This document shows positions 1-5,453 of a stretch of 5,453 nucleotides of DNA, piece by piece (within the stretch, counting starts at the first letter, position 1; the number at the start of each line of letters is the position of its first letter). The stretch comes from Hydrogenothermaceae bacterium (GTDB lineage: Bacteria > Aquificota > Aquificia > Aquificales > Hydrogenothermaceae): the NCBI GenBank assembly GCA_026984355.1, contig JALSSG010000013.1:1-5453 (forward strand), given 5' to 3'. Both the position numbers and the translations under genes were made by a program. The notes beneath the pieces were generated by a model. The model ran no database searches, was not told where the DNA came from, and was given only the letters and a program-made list of their open reading frames with translations.

Positions 1-25
1 CTTAAAAATGTAAAAACTAAACATA

Positions 26-56
26 TCTAATATATGCCCTTTGTAATGATATTAGA
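26..56. repeat. 8-bp inverted repeat in the left intergenic stretch
   Basis: TCTAATAT (26-33) and ATATTAGA (49-56) are perfect reverse complements separated by 15 bases. The stretch lies beyond the operon terminator and may belong to the control region of a neighbour outside the window. No T tract follows on either strand that would make it a terminator. Nothing else is visible in 1-68. Confidence 0.3.
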
Positions 57-68
57 AGTAGAAAAATT

Positions 69-94
69 AAAAAAAGGGGGAAATAATCCCCCTT
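69..94 (-). terminator. Rho-independent terminator closing the operon
   Basis: Read on the minus strand, arms AAGGGGG and CCCCCTT (74-80 and 88-94) form a 7-bp stem around a 7-base loop, followed by a run of T. It starts 12 bases after the TAA of the catalytic gene. This is a classic intrinsic terminator and marks the catalytic gene as the last of the transcript. Confidence 0.9.
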
Positions 95-106
95 GAAAAA
101 CATTGT

Positions 107-3100
107 TTATTCTCCGTGAGATTCACCCATAGGCATTCTGTAAGCTTTGTCTGTATGTGGATACCAAGGTCTTGGGAACCACTTAGGTCTTCTTAGGTTA
201 TTTGGACCTGGTGCAGGTCTTGTTAAAACATCCCTCCATGCCTGATAAACTTTTAGTGTCTTTTCTATATCTACAACCACATCACCTATTTTATCTTCTG
301 GACCAGCTTTTTCTATAAGAACTTTTTTATGCCAGCAGTGCATACCGGATAATGGGTCTGGATTTGCTGGGAATACAGCGTTTTGCCATACACCTGTATC
401 ACCTTTCCACCATACATATTCCATGTCTTTGTTGAAATCTGGATATGGCCATTTAAACTCATCACCCTGTTTTTCAACCTTAAATCTCTCTACACCTTTT
501 ATCCATCTTATTTTTCTAACCGTTCCTTCTTCTTTCATATCAGCAAGAGCTGTTCCATATCTCATAACACCAAGTTCATACTTATCAACTTTAACCGTAC
601 TTCTCAATCTCCATCTTCCAGAGTGGTGAGAACATGCAACTACTCCTGGTCTTGTAGCCTGTGTTGGCATTGCCATACCTACAAAATATCCAACTTCTAT
701 ACCTGATACTGTATCAACAACTCTTAGTTTTATAGCATCTCCTCTTTTTATACCAAGTCTTTTAGCATCACCTTCATATATCCATATAGGATTATGGTTT
801 TGTGAAATTTCCATTAGCCATTTTGCATTAACAGACCTTGTATGTATGTTATAAGGAAGCCTAAAGATAGGATTTAGTGCAAATGCATTTTCTTCAGTCA
901 TATAGTCATGGTGTACATGAGATACAATATGAACCATTTTCTTTCTTTCTTCTTTATCTCTTGGATATATAGGGATAGCATATTCAGGCCATTTCCACTC
1001 TACCAATGTTTTTGAATAGAATTCCAATAAACCTGTTGGTGTATGGAAACCTTTTAAGAACTTTCCATCTTTCTTAACAGCTATAGTATGTCTTTCACTA
1101 TGCCAGTGGTCTGCACCATGATGCTTTAAGTACACAGCTCCAGAATCTTCATCTATTTCACATTCAGATAAAGGTATCCATTTACCTTTATATTTAATTG
1201 CATTTTTTACAGGGTCGTAAGGTACTTCCCTTTCATGTACATTATAAACATCTGTTTCTTCTGTCCATGCACCTCTATCTCTCATATACTCATAAGGTGT
1301 TACTCCAAGTTTTTCACAAACTTTTCTCAGTTTTGGAAGTGTTCCAAATGCTGCATCATACCATTCCTCTATAGTTACAGGCTTTCCTGGATTTTTCTTA
1401 GACTCATAGTATTGTCTTATACCTAAGGAACCATCTGGATCTATTTCCCATATTAGATTAATCCAGAATTCATTTTCTTCCCATACCTCTCCAAGACCTG
1501 CTTTTTTGTGAGCTTCTAATGTCGCTCTCCATGGAACTTTAGGTTTCCATCCCATTTTTTGTAGAGCAACTCTTAAAACAGGCTGTCTAAATGCTGTCCA
1601 TCTTTCAGGTTTAGTTTCTGCAGATTGGTTATCATGTCTTTCCCCTGCAAGACCTACAGGAAGTATATAATCACAGTACCAGTTTGTTTCTGACCATGTT
1701 GGAGAAAGATTAACAGGCAGCTCTACTTTATTTTCATCTCTCAACACTTCTATCCATCTAAAACCATCAGGATTAATCCACACTGGATTATATATTTTTG
1801 AAATCCAGACTTTTAGTTTTGAAGGTATTTTTAGTCCTCTTTTCTCCCATTTCTTTCTCCATTCATCATCAGATAAAAGGTGTGGAAGGAGATAAGATAG
1901 TTCATATGTAGATAAAGGCCATTCAGGAGGCCATAGCAACTCATTCCAGTCATCAACCGGTTTAGGTTTCTCTTTTAAAGTAGCTTTTCCTCCTTTAGCA
2001 CCGACACCAAGAACGTGCCAGTGATGCCATCCATTTCCTCCAACATTCCCAATAGCACCTGTAACCACAAGTAAGAAATATCCTGTTCTTCCAGCATTCA
2101 TCCAACCACCACGGTTTCCTGCAGCCTGTGCTCTCCAGAAATAAGAAGTTATTCTATCTCCAGCCCATAAAATCATTTCATATAGTTTCTCTAATTTGTA
2201 AACAGGAACTTTTGTTTCTTCTGCAGCCCACTCAAATGTGTATGGTTTATAAATCTCTTTTAGTACTGCAATAAAATCATCAAATGTTTCACCTTCTGGT
2301 AATTTTGAAATAAAGCCATTTTCTTTAAGGTAATTAAGGTAATCTTTATCCTTTAGGAAAGACTTCCAGTTAACCCATCTTTCCATAAATCTTCTGTTAT
2401 ATTTATCTTCTTGTAATAACCTACTAATCATAGCAAGATACACAGCAGCCTCTGTTCCCGGCCATACTGGTATCCATAGGTCTGCCATTCCTGCAGAGTT
2501 TGAAAGTCTTGGGTCCATTATAACCAATTTTGCACCTTTAGCTCTCGCATCAGCTATGTATCCAGCGTGCTGTTGATAGTAGTGCCCAGCATCTGCAGCA
2601 TGAGATGCAGAAAGGAATATTAATCTAGAATTTGCAAAATCAGGAGAAGGTCTATCATCACCAGCCCATGTTATTCCTCCTAATCTTCCACCAGCAGAAC
2701 ATATATTTGTATGCGAGTTGTGATGATCCCCTCCCCAAGTCCATACAACTCTTGCAGTAAAGCCACCTGACTCATTAGGTCTTCCAACATGATACATTAT
2801 CATTTTTCTTTCTAATTCACTACCACTTGTAATAGCTTCTCTTATCTTTTTAGCTATTTCTTTTAGTGCCTCATCCCATGTAGTTCTAACCCACTTACCT
2901 TCTCCTCTTTTAGAACCTGGAGCCCTTTTTAGAGGGAAAGGAATTCTATCTGGGTCATACATTTGAGATTGTGCAGCATAACCTTTAGCACAGTTTCTTC
3001 CCCTTGAACCTGAATGGAAAGGATTTCCCATAAATTTTTTAACTACAAGATTGTCTTTATCTACCCATGCTGTTAGTCCACATGCCGCTTCACAGTTATT

Positions 3101-3373
3101 ACATACAGTTGGAACTAACATGTAATTAATCATTTTTACACCATTTCTAAGAGCTCCACCTTTTAACTTCCAGTAATCTCCATCAGGCTCTCTCCAATTG
3201 TTCCATTTATCAAATGGTGGATAATAATCTAATCTTTCAGGAGTAAAAGTTATCTCTTCATTTTGTTCAGCTACAGCTGGTGTATTTGTTTTTTCAAAAA
3301 CACCTTTTGCTAAAGCCACTCCTCCTATTGTTGCAGCTGTTCCTTTTAAAAATGTTCTTCTTGTTAACCTCAT
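107..3373 (-). CDS. TAT-exported molybdopterin oxidoreductase catalytic subunit (DMSO reductase superfamily; sulfur/tetrathionate/arsenate-type)
   Basis: This 1088-residue protein is the catalytic A subunit of a complex iron-sulfur molybdoenzyme. Visible signals: a twin-arginine signal (T4-RR-TFLK at residues 4-10, Ala/Gly-rich h-region, possible AVA/E cleavage after residue 35); a [4Fe-4S] motif C91-x2-C94-x3-C98-x29-C128; C225 in HTNICSAGG, at the position of the Mo/W ligand in Cys-ligated members; a nucleotide-binding segment (MDPRLSNSAGMADLWIPVWPGTEAA, starting near 286, written here only to place it) shared by the superfamily; GFHTPTGLLEFYS (776-787) opening the C-terminal region; and the domain-IV half-motifs GDAKRLGIKRGD (868-879) and DPLSG near 1006-1010. 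By family knowledge it would act in the periplasm as a terminal reductase or dehydrogenase linked to quinone. The start is set by AGGAGG 10 bases upstream and by the TAT motif. It is the last gene of the operon, before a terminator. It is longer than PhsA/PsrA (about 760) and close to TtrA or archaeal SreA (about 1000). Family is sure; substrate (polysulfide, tetrathionate, arsenic or selenium oxyanion) is not. Confidence 0.9.
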   Translation of the reverse strand: MRLTRRTFLKGTAATIGGVALAKGVFEKTNTPAVAEQNEEITFTPERLDYYPPFDKWNNWREPDGDYWKLKGGALRNGVKMINYMLVPTVCNNCEAACGLTAWVDKDNLVVKKFMGNPFHSGSRGRNCAKGYAAQSQMYDPDRIPFPLKRAPGSKRGEGKWVRTTWDEALKEIAKKIREAITSGSELERKMIMYHVGRPNESGGFTARVVWTWGGDHHNSHTNICSAGGRLGGITWAGDDRPSPDFANSRLIFLSASHAADAGHYYQQHAGYIADARAKGAKLVIMDPRLSNSAGMADLWIPVWPGTEAAVYLAMISRLLQEDKYNRRFMERWVNWKSFLKDKDYLNYLKENGFISKLPEGETFDDFIAVLKEIYKPYTFEWAAEETKVPVYKLEKLYEMILWAGDRITSYFWRAQAAGNRGGWMNAGRTGYFLLVVTGAIGNVGGNGWHHWHVLGVGAKGGKATLKEKPKPVDDWNELLWPPEWPLSTYELSYLLPHLLSDDEWRKKWEKRGLKIPSKLKVWISKIYNPVWINPDGFRWIEVLRDENKVELPVNLSPTWSETNWYCDYILPVGLAGERHDNQSAETKPERWTAFRQPVLRVALQKMGWKPKVPWRATLEAHKKAGLGEVWEENEFWINLIWEIDPDGSLGIRQYYESKKNPGKPVTIEEWYDAAFGTLPKLRKVCEKLGVTPYEYMRDRGAWTEETDVYNVHEREVPYDPVKNAIKYKGKWIPLSECEIDEDSGAVYLKHHGADHWHSERHTIAVKKDGKFLKGFHTPTGLLEFYSKTLVEWKWPEYAIPIYPRDKEERKKMVHIVSHVHHDYMTEENAFALNPIFRLPYNIHTRSVNAKWLMEISQNHNPIWIYEGDAKRLGIKRGDAIKLRVVDTVSGIEVGYFVGMAMPTQATRPGVVACSHHSGRWRLRSTVKVDKYELGVMRYGTALADMKEEGTVRKIRWIKGVERFKVEKQGDEFKWPYPDFNKDMEYVWWKGDTGVWQNAVFPANPDPLSGMHCWHKKVLIEKAGPEDKIGDVVVDIEKTLKVYQAWRDVLTRPAPGPNNLRRPKWFPRPWYPHTDKAYRMPMGESHGE

Positions 3374-3383
3374 ATTTCATCTC

Positions 3384-3389
3384 CCTCCT
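3384..3389 (-). promoter_or_regulatory. Ribosome binding site of the catalytic subunit
   Basis: AGGAGG on the minus strand lies in the 20-base gap after the membrane gene and ends 10 bases before the ATG at 3371-3373. Another ATG at 3378-3380, out of frame, is only 3 bases from it and is too close for good initiation. The TAT motif confirms the downstream start. Confidence 0.8.
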
Positions 3390-3393
3390 ATTA

Positions 3394-4275
3394 TTAACTT
3401 AATGGTAAAGATTGAGGAGCTATTAACCATGCATGTTTTATAAGCCATAAACCTACTAACGCACTTAAAGAACCAAGTAGAGCGTATTCAAATTTTTTCT
3501 TCTCTGCAGCTATACCTACAAGTACCATTGGAACTATAAATGCAAGGAACATTCCACCCCAAAACCAAGGTGCTACTTCTCCAAAAGCCATAATTTCTAC
3601 AACTTTTTCTGCATATTCACTGTGCATTTTGGCAAATACAATTTCTCCGATAAACATCGCTGCAAGCAAACCAGCACTACCAAAAAGAATATAGCTAAGC
3701 TCTTTCTTTATTTTTTCATTTAAACTTCCATATATAAGTCCAACTATAAGATAAGCTGCCGAACCAGCTAAGGTTGCACTTAAAAGCATAGAAATCATTT
3801 CAGCTGGGAATGTCCATACTTCTCTTGCTGTAGACTGTGCAAGAATACCAGCTGTATATATGGTAGAGAAAAATGCAAGAATAAAACCTGGAATTACAAG
3901 TCTGTCAAATATTTTTCTATTTCCTGTTACCCACGACCAGAATGCTGCAAGTAATATTAGAACATAACCAGACACTACCCACGCACCTATAGTAACTGCT
4001 GATGTAAAGTGTGCAAATAAAAATATCTTCCAAAATCTAAATTCATGATGTAGGTCTAAAATTGTAACAAGTAATGTTATACCTATAAAAACAAGACCAA
4101 GTAAAGGTAGCCATTTTCTAAAGAAAGCGTCATTATCTGGATATTTCTTTATGAAATATAAACCTATAAAGAACGCTCCTGTTGATATGCTCTTAGCCCA
4201 CATATTTGTAGAAACGAGCCATCCCCACACTACTTTTGGTAAAGCTACATCAAAGGTAACTTCTGCTCCCAACAT
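3394..4275 (-). CDS. NrfD/PsrC-family quinone-interacting membrane subunit
   Basis: This 293-residue protein is the membrane anchor of the complex. By family knowledge it exchanges electrons between the quinone pool and the adjacent ferredoxin-like subunit. About eight hydrophobic helices are visible, roughly at residues 20-42, 55-73, 87-113, 126-147, 157-183, 193-213, 235-257 and 263-283, matching the usual eight-helix NrfD/PsrC core and its length of about 300. The segment LDLHHEFRFWKIF (73-85), between helices 2 and 3, matches the family's conserved D-L-x-x-P-x-R-F-W loop, but with HHEF where Gly/Pro are common. No haem-ligand layout of the NarI type is apparent. Its start ATG lies 1 base after the stop of the ferredoxin gene, with AGGAGG (4284-4289) inside that gene's last codons, so the two are probably translationally coupled. 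It ends in two consecutive TAA stops. The family call rests on hydropathy, loop motif and context. Confidence 0.9.
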   Translation of the reverse strand: MLGAEVTFDVALPKVVWGWLVSTNMWAKSISTGAFFIGLYFIKKYPDNDAFFRKWLPLLGLVFIGITLLVTILDLHHEFRFWKIFLFAHFTSAVTIGAWVVSGYVLILLAAFWSWVTGNRKIFDRLVIPGFILAFFSTIYTAGILAQSTAREVWTFPAEMISMLLSATLAGSAAYLIVGLIYGSLNEKIKKELSYILFGSAGLLAAMFIGEIVFAKMHSEYAEKVVEIMAFGEVAPWFWGGMFLAFIVPMVLVGIAAEKKKFEYALLGSLSALVGLWLIKHAWLIAPQSLPLS

Positions 4276-4276
4276 T

Positions 4277-4912
4277 TTAATGCCCTCCTATATGTTCTAA
4301 GAATTTAACTTCTGTAAATAAAGTAAATCCTTCTGGTCTTTCTGAAGCTAATGGGTCTAATGCTACATCCGAACCTCTAACATAGAAATGTTTTGGTTTT
4401 GTATTTAGTTCAGGTTTTCTCACCATTACATCTCTGTGTTCTTGTAAGTATTTAGAGATTTCACTTTCAGGGTCATCTAAATCACCAAAGATATTAGCAT
4501 GTGTTGGACATGCTACTACACAAGCAGGCATTAATCCTACTTCTATTCTGTGTGCACAGTATGTACATTTATCTGCAGAGTTTGTTACAGGGTCTATATA
4601 AATAGCATTGTATGGACAAGCCATCATACAAGAAGCACAACCTATACATCTATCATGGTCTACATTAACAATGCCGTTTGGTAAATAGTGGAGTGCACTA
4701 ACTGGACATATTCTTTCACAGGGAGCATTTTCACAGTGATTACATCTAAGAGGAACATAGTGCCTTTTTGTTTCTGGAAACTCACCCTGATCTATATATT
4801 TAACTCTAAGTCTCCAGCTTTCTAATGGAACATTATTTTCTGCTTTACACGAGACTGCACAGGCCATACATCCCATACACCTGCTCAAGTCTACTAAAAA
4901 ACCTAACCTCAT
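4277..4912 (-). CDS. Four-cluster [4Fe-4S] ferredoxin-like electron-transfer subunit (DmsB/PsrB/TtrB type)
   Basis: This 211-residue protein is the B subunit that wires the catalytic subunit to the membrane subunit. All 16 cluster cysteines are present in four groups: C12-x2-C15-x2-C18-x3-C22; C57-x2-C60-x4-C65-x3-C69; C89-x2-C92-x2-C95-x3-C99; and C116-x2-C119-x11-C131-x3-C135. This is the DmsB/PsrB/NrfC pattern and predicts four [4Fe-4S] clusters. No cluster position is replaced. The protein starts MRLGFLVDLSRCMGC with no signal peptide, so, as for DmsB, it would be exported folded together with the TAT-bearing catalytic subunit; TtrB by contrast usually has its own signal. The start is supported by AAGGAGG 6 bases upstream. 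It is the first gene of the operon, and its stop is 1 base from the next start. Residues 140-211 form the usual C-terminal tail, ending in HIGGH. The family is certain; the specific complex is not. Confidence 0.95.
   Translation of the reverse strand: MRLGFLVDLSRCMGCMACAVSCKAENNVPLESWRLRVKYIDQGEFPETKRHYVPLRCNHCENAPCERICPVSALHYLPNGIVNVDHDRCIGCASCMMACPYNAIYIDPVTNSADKCTYCAHRIEVGLMPACVVACPTHANIFGDLDDPESEISKYLQEHRDVMVRKPELNTKPKHFYVRGSDVALDPLASERPEGFTLFTEVKFLEHIGGH
4284..4289 (-). promoter_or_regulatory. Ribosome binding site of the membrane subunit, inside the preceding gene
   Basis: AGGAGG on the minus strand lies in the last codons of the ferredoxin-like gene (the Ile-Gly-Gly before the final His) and ends 8 bases before the ATG at 4273-4275. 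This arrangement, with a 1-base gap between the genes, favours translational coupling. Confidence 0.85.
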
Positions 4913-4918
4913 GAGAAC

Positions 4919-4925
4919 CCTCCTT
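4919..4925 (-). promoter_or_regulatory. Ribosome binding site of the ferredoxin-like subunit
   Basis: AAGGAGG on the minus strand ends 6 bases before the ATG at 4910-4912. It is a near-consensus Shine-Dalgarno sequence and fixes the start of the first operon gene. Confidence 0.85.
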
Positions 4926-4990
4926 AGAAGATTAATTATCTATTTTTTACTACAGATTAACATAATTTACAATATCTATATTTTTGTACT

Positions 4991-5020
4991 TATTTATAGA
5001 AATTATAAATAAATTTATAA
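4991..5020. repeat. Nested AT-only palindromes over the candidate promoter
   Basis: TATTTATA (4991-4998) and TATAAATA (5004-5011) form a perfect 8-bp inverted repeat with a 5-base gap. TTATAAAT (5003-5010) and ATTTATAA (5013-5020) form a second one with a 2-base gap, sharing the middle arm. Together they cover the -10 box, part of the spacer and the likely start point, where a repressor or activator could bind. The composition is purely A/T, so chance is a serious alternative. Confidence 0.35.
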
Positions 5021-5030
5021 AGAGTTTAAA
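5002..5030 (-). promoter_or_regulatory. Candidate sigma70-type promoter of the operon
   Basis: On the minus strand a perfect TATAAT (-10, 5002-5007) lies 17 bases from TTTAAA (5025-5030), which matches TTGACA at four of six positions. Transcription would begin near 4995, leaving an untranslated leader of about 80 bases before the ATG at 4912. Spacing and location just past the upstream terminator fit well, but the region is so AT-rich that such matches arise by chance. A weaker alternative is TTGTAA (4967-4972) with TAAAAA (4944-4949), also 17 bases apart. Confidence 0.5.
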
Positions 5031-5051
5031 TAAGATTTGAAAAAATTGAGC

Positions 5052-5081
5052 AAAAATAAAAAAATGGGGCTTAAAAGCCCC
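5052..5081 (-). terminator. Rho-independent terminator after the partial gene
   Basis: On the minus strand GGGGCTTTTAAGCCCC (5066-5081) makes a 6-bp GC-rich stem with a 4-base loop (a seventh A-T pair is possible on paper), followed by A and seven T, then a second T tract down to 5052. It begins 5 bases after the TAA of the partial gene and separates that gene from the operon, so the operon needs its own promoter. Confidence 0.9.
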
Positions 5082-5086
5082 AGATA

Positions 5087-5453
5087 TTATAAACAACCTT
5101 TGAAGAATCCTGGCTTTGGTTTTGGAGTAATTTCATATTCTTCAGGGTCTAGTATTGGAATACCATCTTTTGTTTTACCTACTATTACACCAGTAACGTC
5201 TATACTTCCACCAAATCCTTCATCAAGCTCAAATAAATATATTTTCCCAAGTTTAGGTACATAAAACTCATTTTCTGTAACATCATATATTACATATCCT
5301 GACTTTGCTGCTTCAACTGGTGGACAGTTAGCAAGTATTTCAAATTCTCCAGTTTCTTGAGCTTTTTCTGCACATGATTTGGCAGTTATGACCCCACTAT
5401 AAATTTCCACCTCTTCTGCTTCATCTTCATCTGCAACTTCTTCAGCTTTATCC
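5087..5453 (-). CDS. 3' end of an unrecognised, probably exported small protein (5' end outside the window)
   Basis: The reading frame is open to the window edge, giving 121 in-window residues before a TAA at 5087-5089. A GTG at 5408-5410 is a possible start, but the codons upstream stay open and encode an acidic linker (DKAEEVADEDEAEE), so the true start is probably beyond 5453. After the linker comes a compact segment of about 105 residues, rich in beta-type stretches (VEIYSGVIT, SGYVIYDV, GKIYLFEL, IDVTGVIVGKT). The closing stretch looks like the OB-like core seen in small secreted proteins with a G-x-I-x-x-x-x-C start and a V-x-V-x-G-x-V strand; this is resemblance only. Cysteines lie at in-window residues 27, 43 and 120, the last one before the C-terminal Leu. 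The tail is Pro/Lys-rich (TPKPKPGFFKGCL). An acidic low-complexity stretch before a folded domain is common in lipoproteins and periplasmic proteins. A terminator follows directly, so it is a separate unit from the operon. I do not recognise the family. Confidence 0.5.
   Translation of the reverse strand, partial: DKAEEVADEDEAEEVEIYSGVITAKSCAEKAQETGEFEILANCPPVEAAKSGYVIYDVTENEFYVPKLGKIYLFELDEGFGGSIDVTGVIVGKTKDGIPILDPEEYEITPKPKPGFFKGCL

Noticed and set aside
383..706. Plus-strand open frame of 107 codons (and the overlapping one at 423-629)
   Set aside because: It lies wholly inside the catalytic gene on the opposite strand. The translation is Ser/Phe/Tyr-rich with no domain, as expected from antisense of AT-rich coding sequence, and there is no ribosome binding site or spacing that supports it.
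1235..1426. Plus-strand open frame of 63 codons
   Set aside because: Antisense shadow of the catalytic gene. The Cys/Phe/Ile-rich translation has no recognisable pattern.
3294..3380. Out-of-frame 28-codon frame starting at the ATG 7 bases before the catalytic start
   Set aside because: It is only 3 bases from the AGGAGG, too close for efficient initiation, and its product is unremarkable. The real start is fixed by the TAT motif.
4955..4976. Possible FNR/CRP-like site with outer GAT and ATC ends in the operon leader
   Set aside because: Only the outer three base pairs are symmetric and the inner half-sites do not match TTGAT/ATCAA, so it is no better than chance in AT-rich DNA.
5037..5264. 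Plus-strand open frame of 75 codons
   Set aside because: It runs through a terminator hairpin and then antisense to the partial gene. The product is low-complexity Ser/Pro/Gly and the minus-strand frame is clearly better.
5408..5410. GTG as the start of the right-edge gene
   Set aside because: The frame continues open upstream to the window edge with a protein-like acidic sequence, and no convincing Shine-Dalgarno precedes the GTG, so the gene is better treated as cut by the window.
1..5453. CRISPR array, insertion sequence, tRNA or rRNA
   Set aside because: I saw no regularly spaced direct repeats, transposase motifs, terminal inverted repeats, or structured-RNA signatures on either strand.

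Overview
This AT-rich window (roughly one third G+C by eye) carries one clear three-gene operon on the minus strand, plus the 3' end of a further minus-strand gene at the right edge. Every supported gene reads right to left. Strong AGGAGG-type ribosome binding sites, GC-stem/T-tract terminators and a twin-arginine signal point to a bacterium. The heavy use of AGA, ATA and AAA codons together with a sulfur-type respiratory enzyme suggests an AT-rich thermophilic chemolithotroph such as a member of the Aquificota (Hydrogenothermaceae: Sulfurihydrogenibium/Persephonella type). That taxonomic guess is inference only.

Layout from right to left, which is the direction of transcription. At 5087-5453 is the C-terminal part of an unrecognised, probably exported small protein with an acidic linker, whose 5' end lies outside the window. 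It is closed by its own terminator at 5052-5081. A roughly 150-base AT-rich gap follows, with a plausible sigma70-type promoter (5002-5030) embedded in nested short palindromes. Then comes a tightly packed operon: a four-cluster ferredoxin-like electron-transfer subunit (4277-4912), an NrfD/PsrC-type membrane subunit (3394-4275, only 1 base after the previous stop) and a large TAT-exported molybdopterin catalytic subunit of 1088 residues (107-3373, 20 bases after the previous stop). A strong terminator at 69-94 closes the operon. The leftmost 60 bases hold only an 8-bp inverted repeat.

Together the three proteins make a complete complex iron-sulfur molybdoenzyme (DMSO reductase superfamily). 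The Mo/W-bis-pyranopterin active site with a likely cysteine ligand (C225) is in the periplasm. A [4Fe-4S] cluster in the catalytic subunit and four in the ferredoxin subunit form the electron wire, and the NrfD protein connects to the membrane quinone pool. The gene order (FeS, membrane, catalytic) is that of ttrBCA. The TAT signal on the catalytic subunit argues against the cytoplasmic sulfite dehydrogenase SoeABC. The C-terminal layout resembles the tetrathionate/arsenate/selenate/sulfur reductase branch. The actual substrate cannot be read from the sequence, and this is the main open question: the catalytic subunit is unusually tryptophan-rich and has several histidine clusters not expected from the common core.
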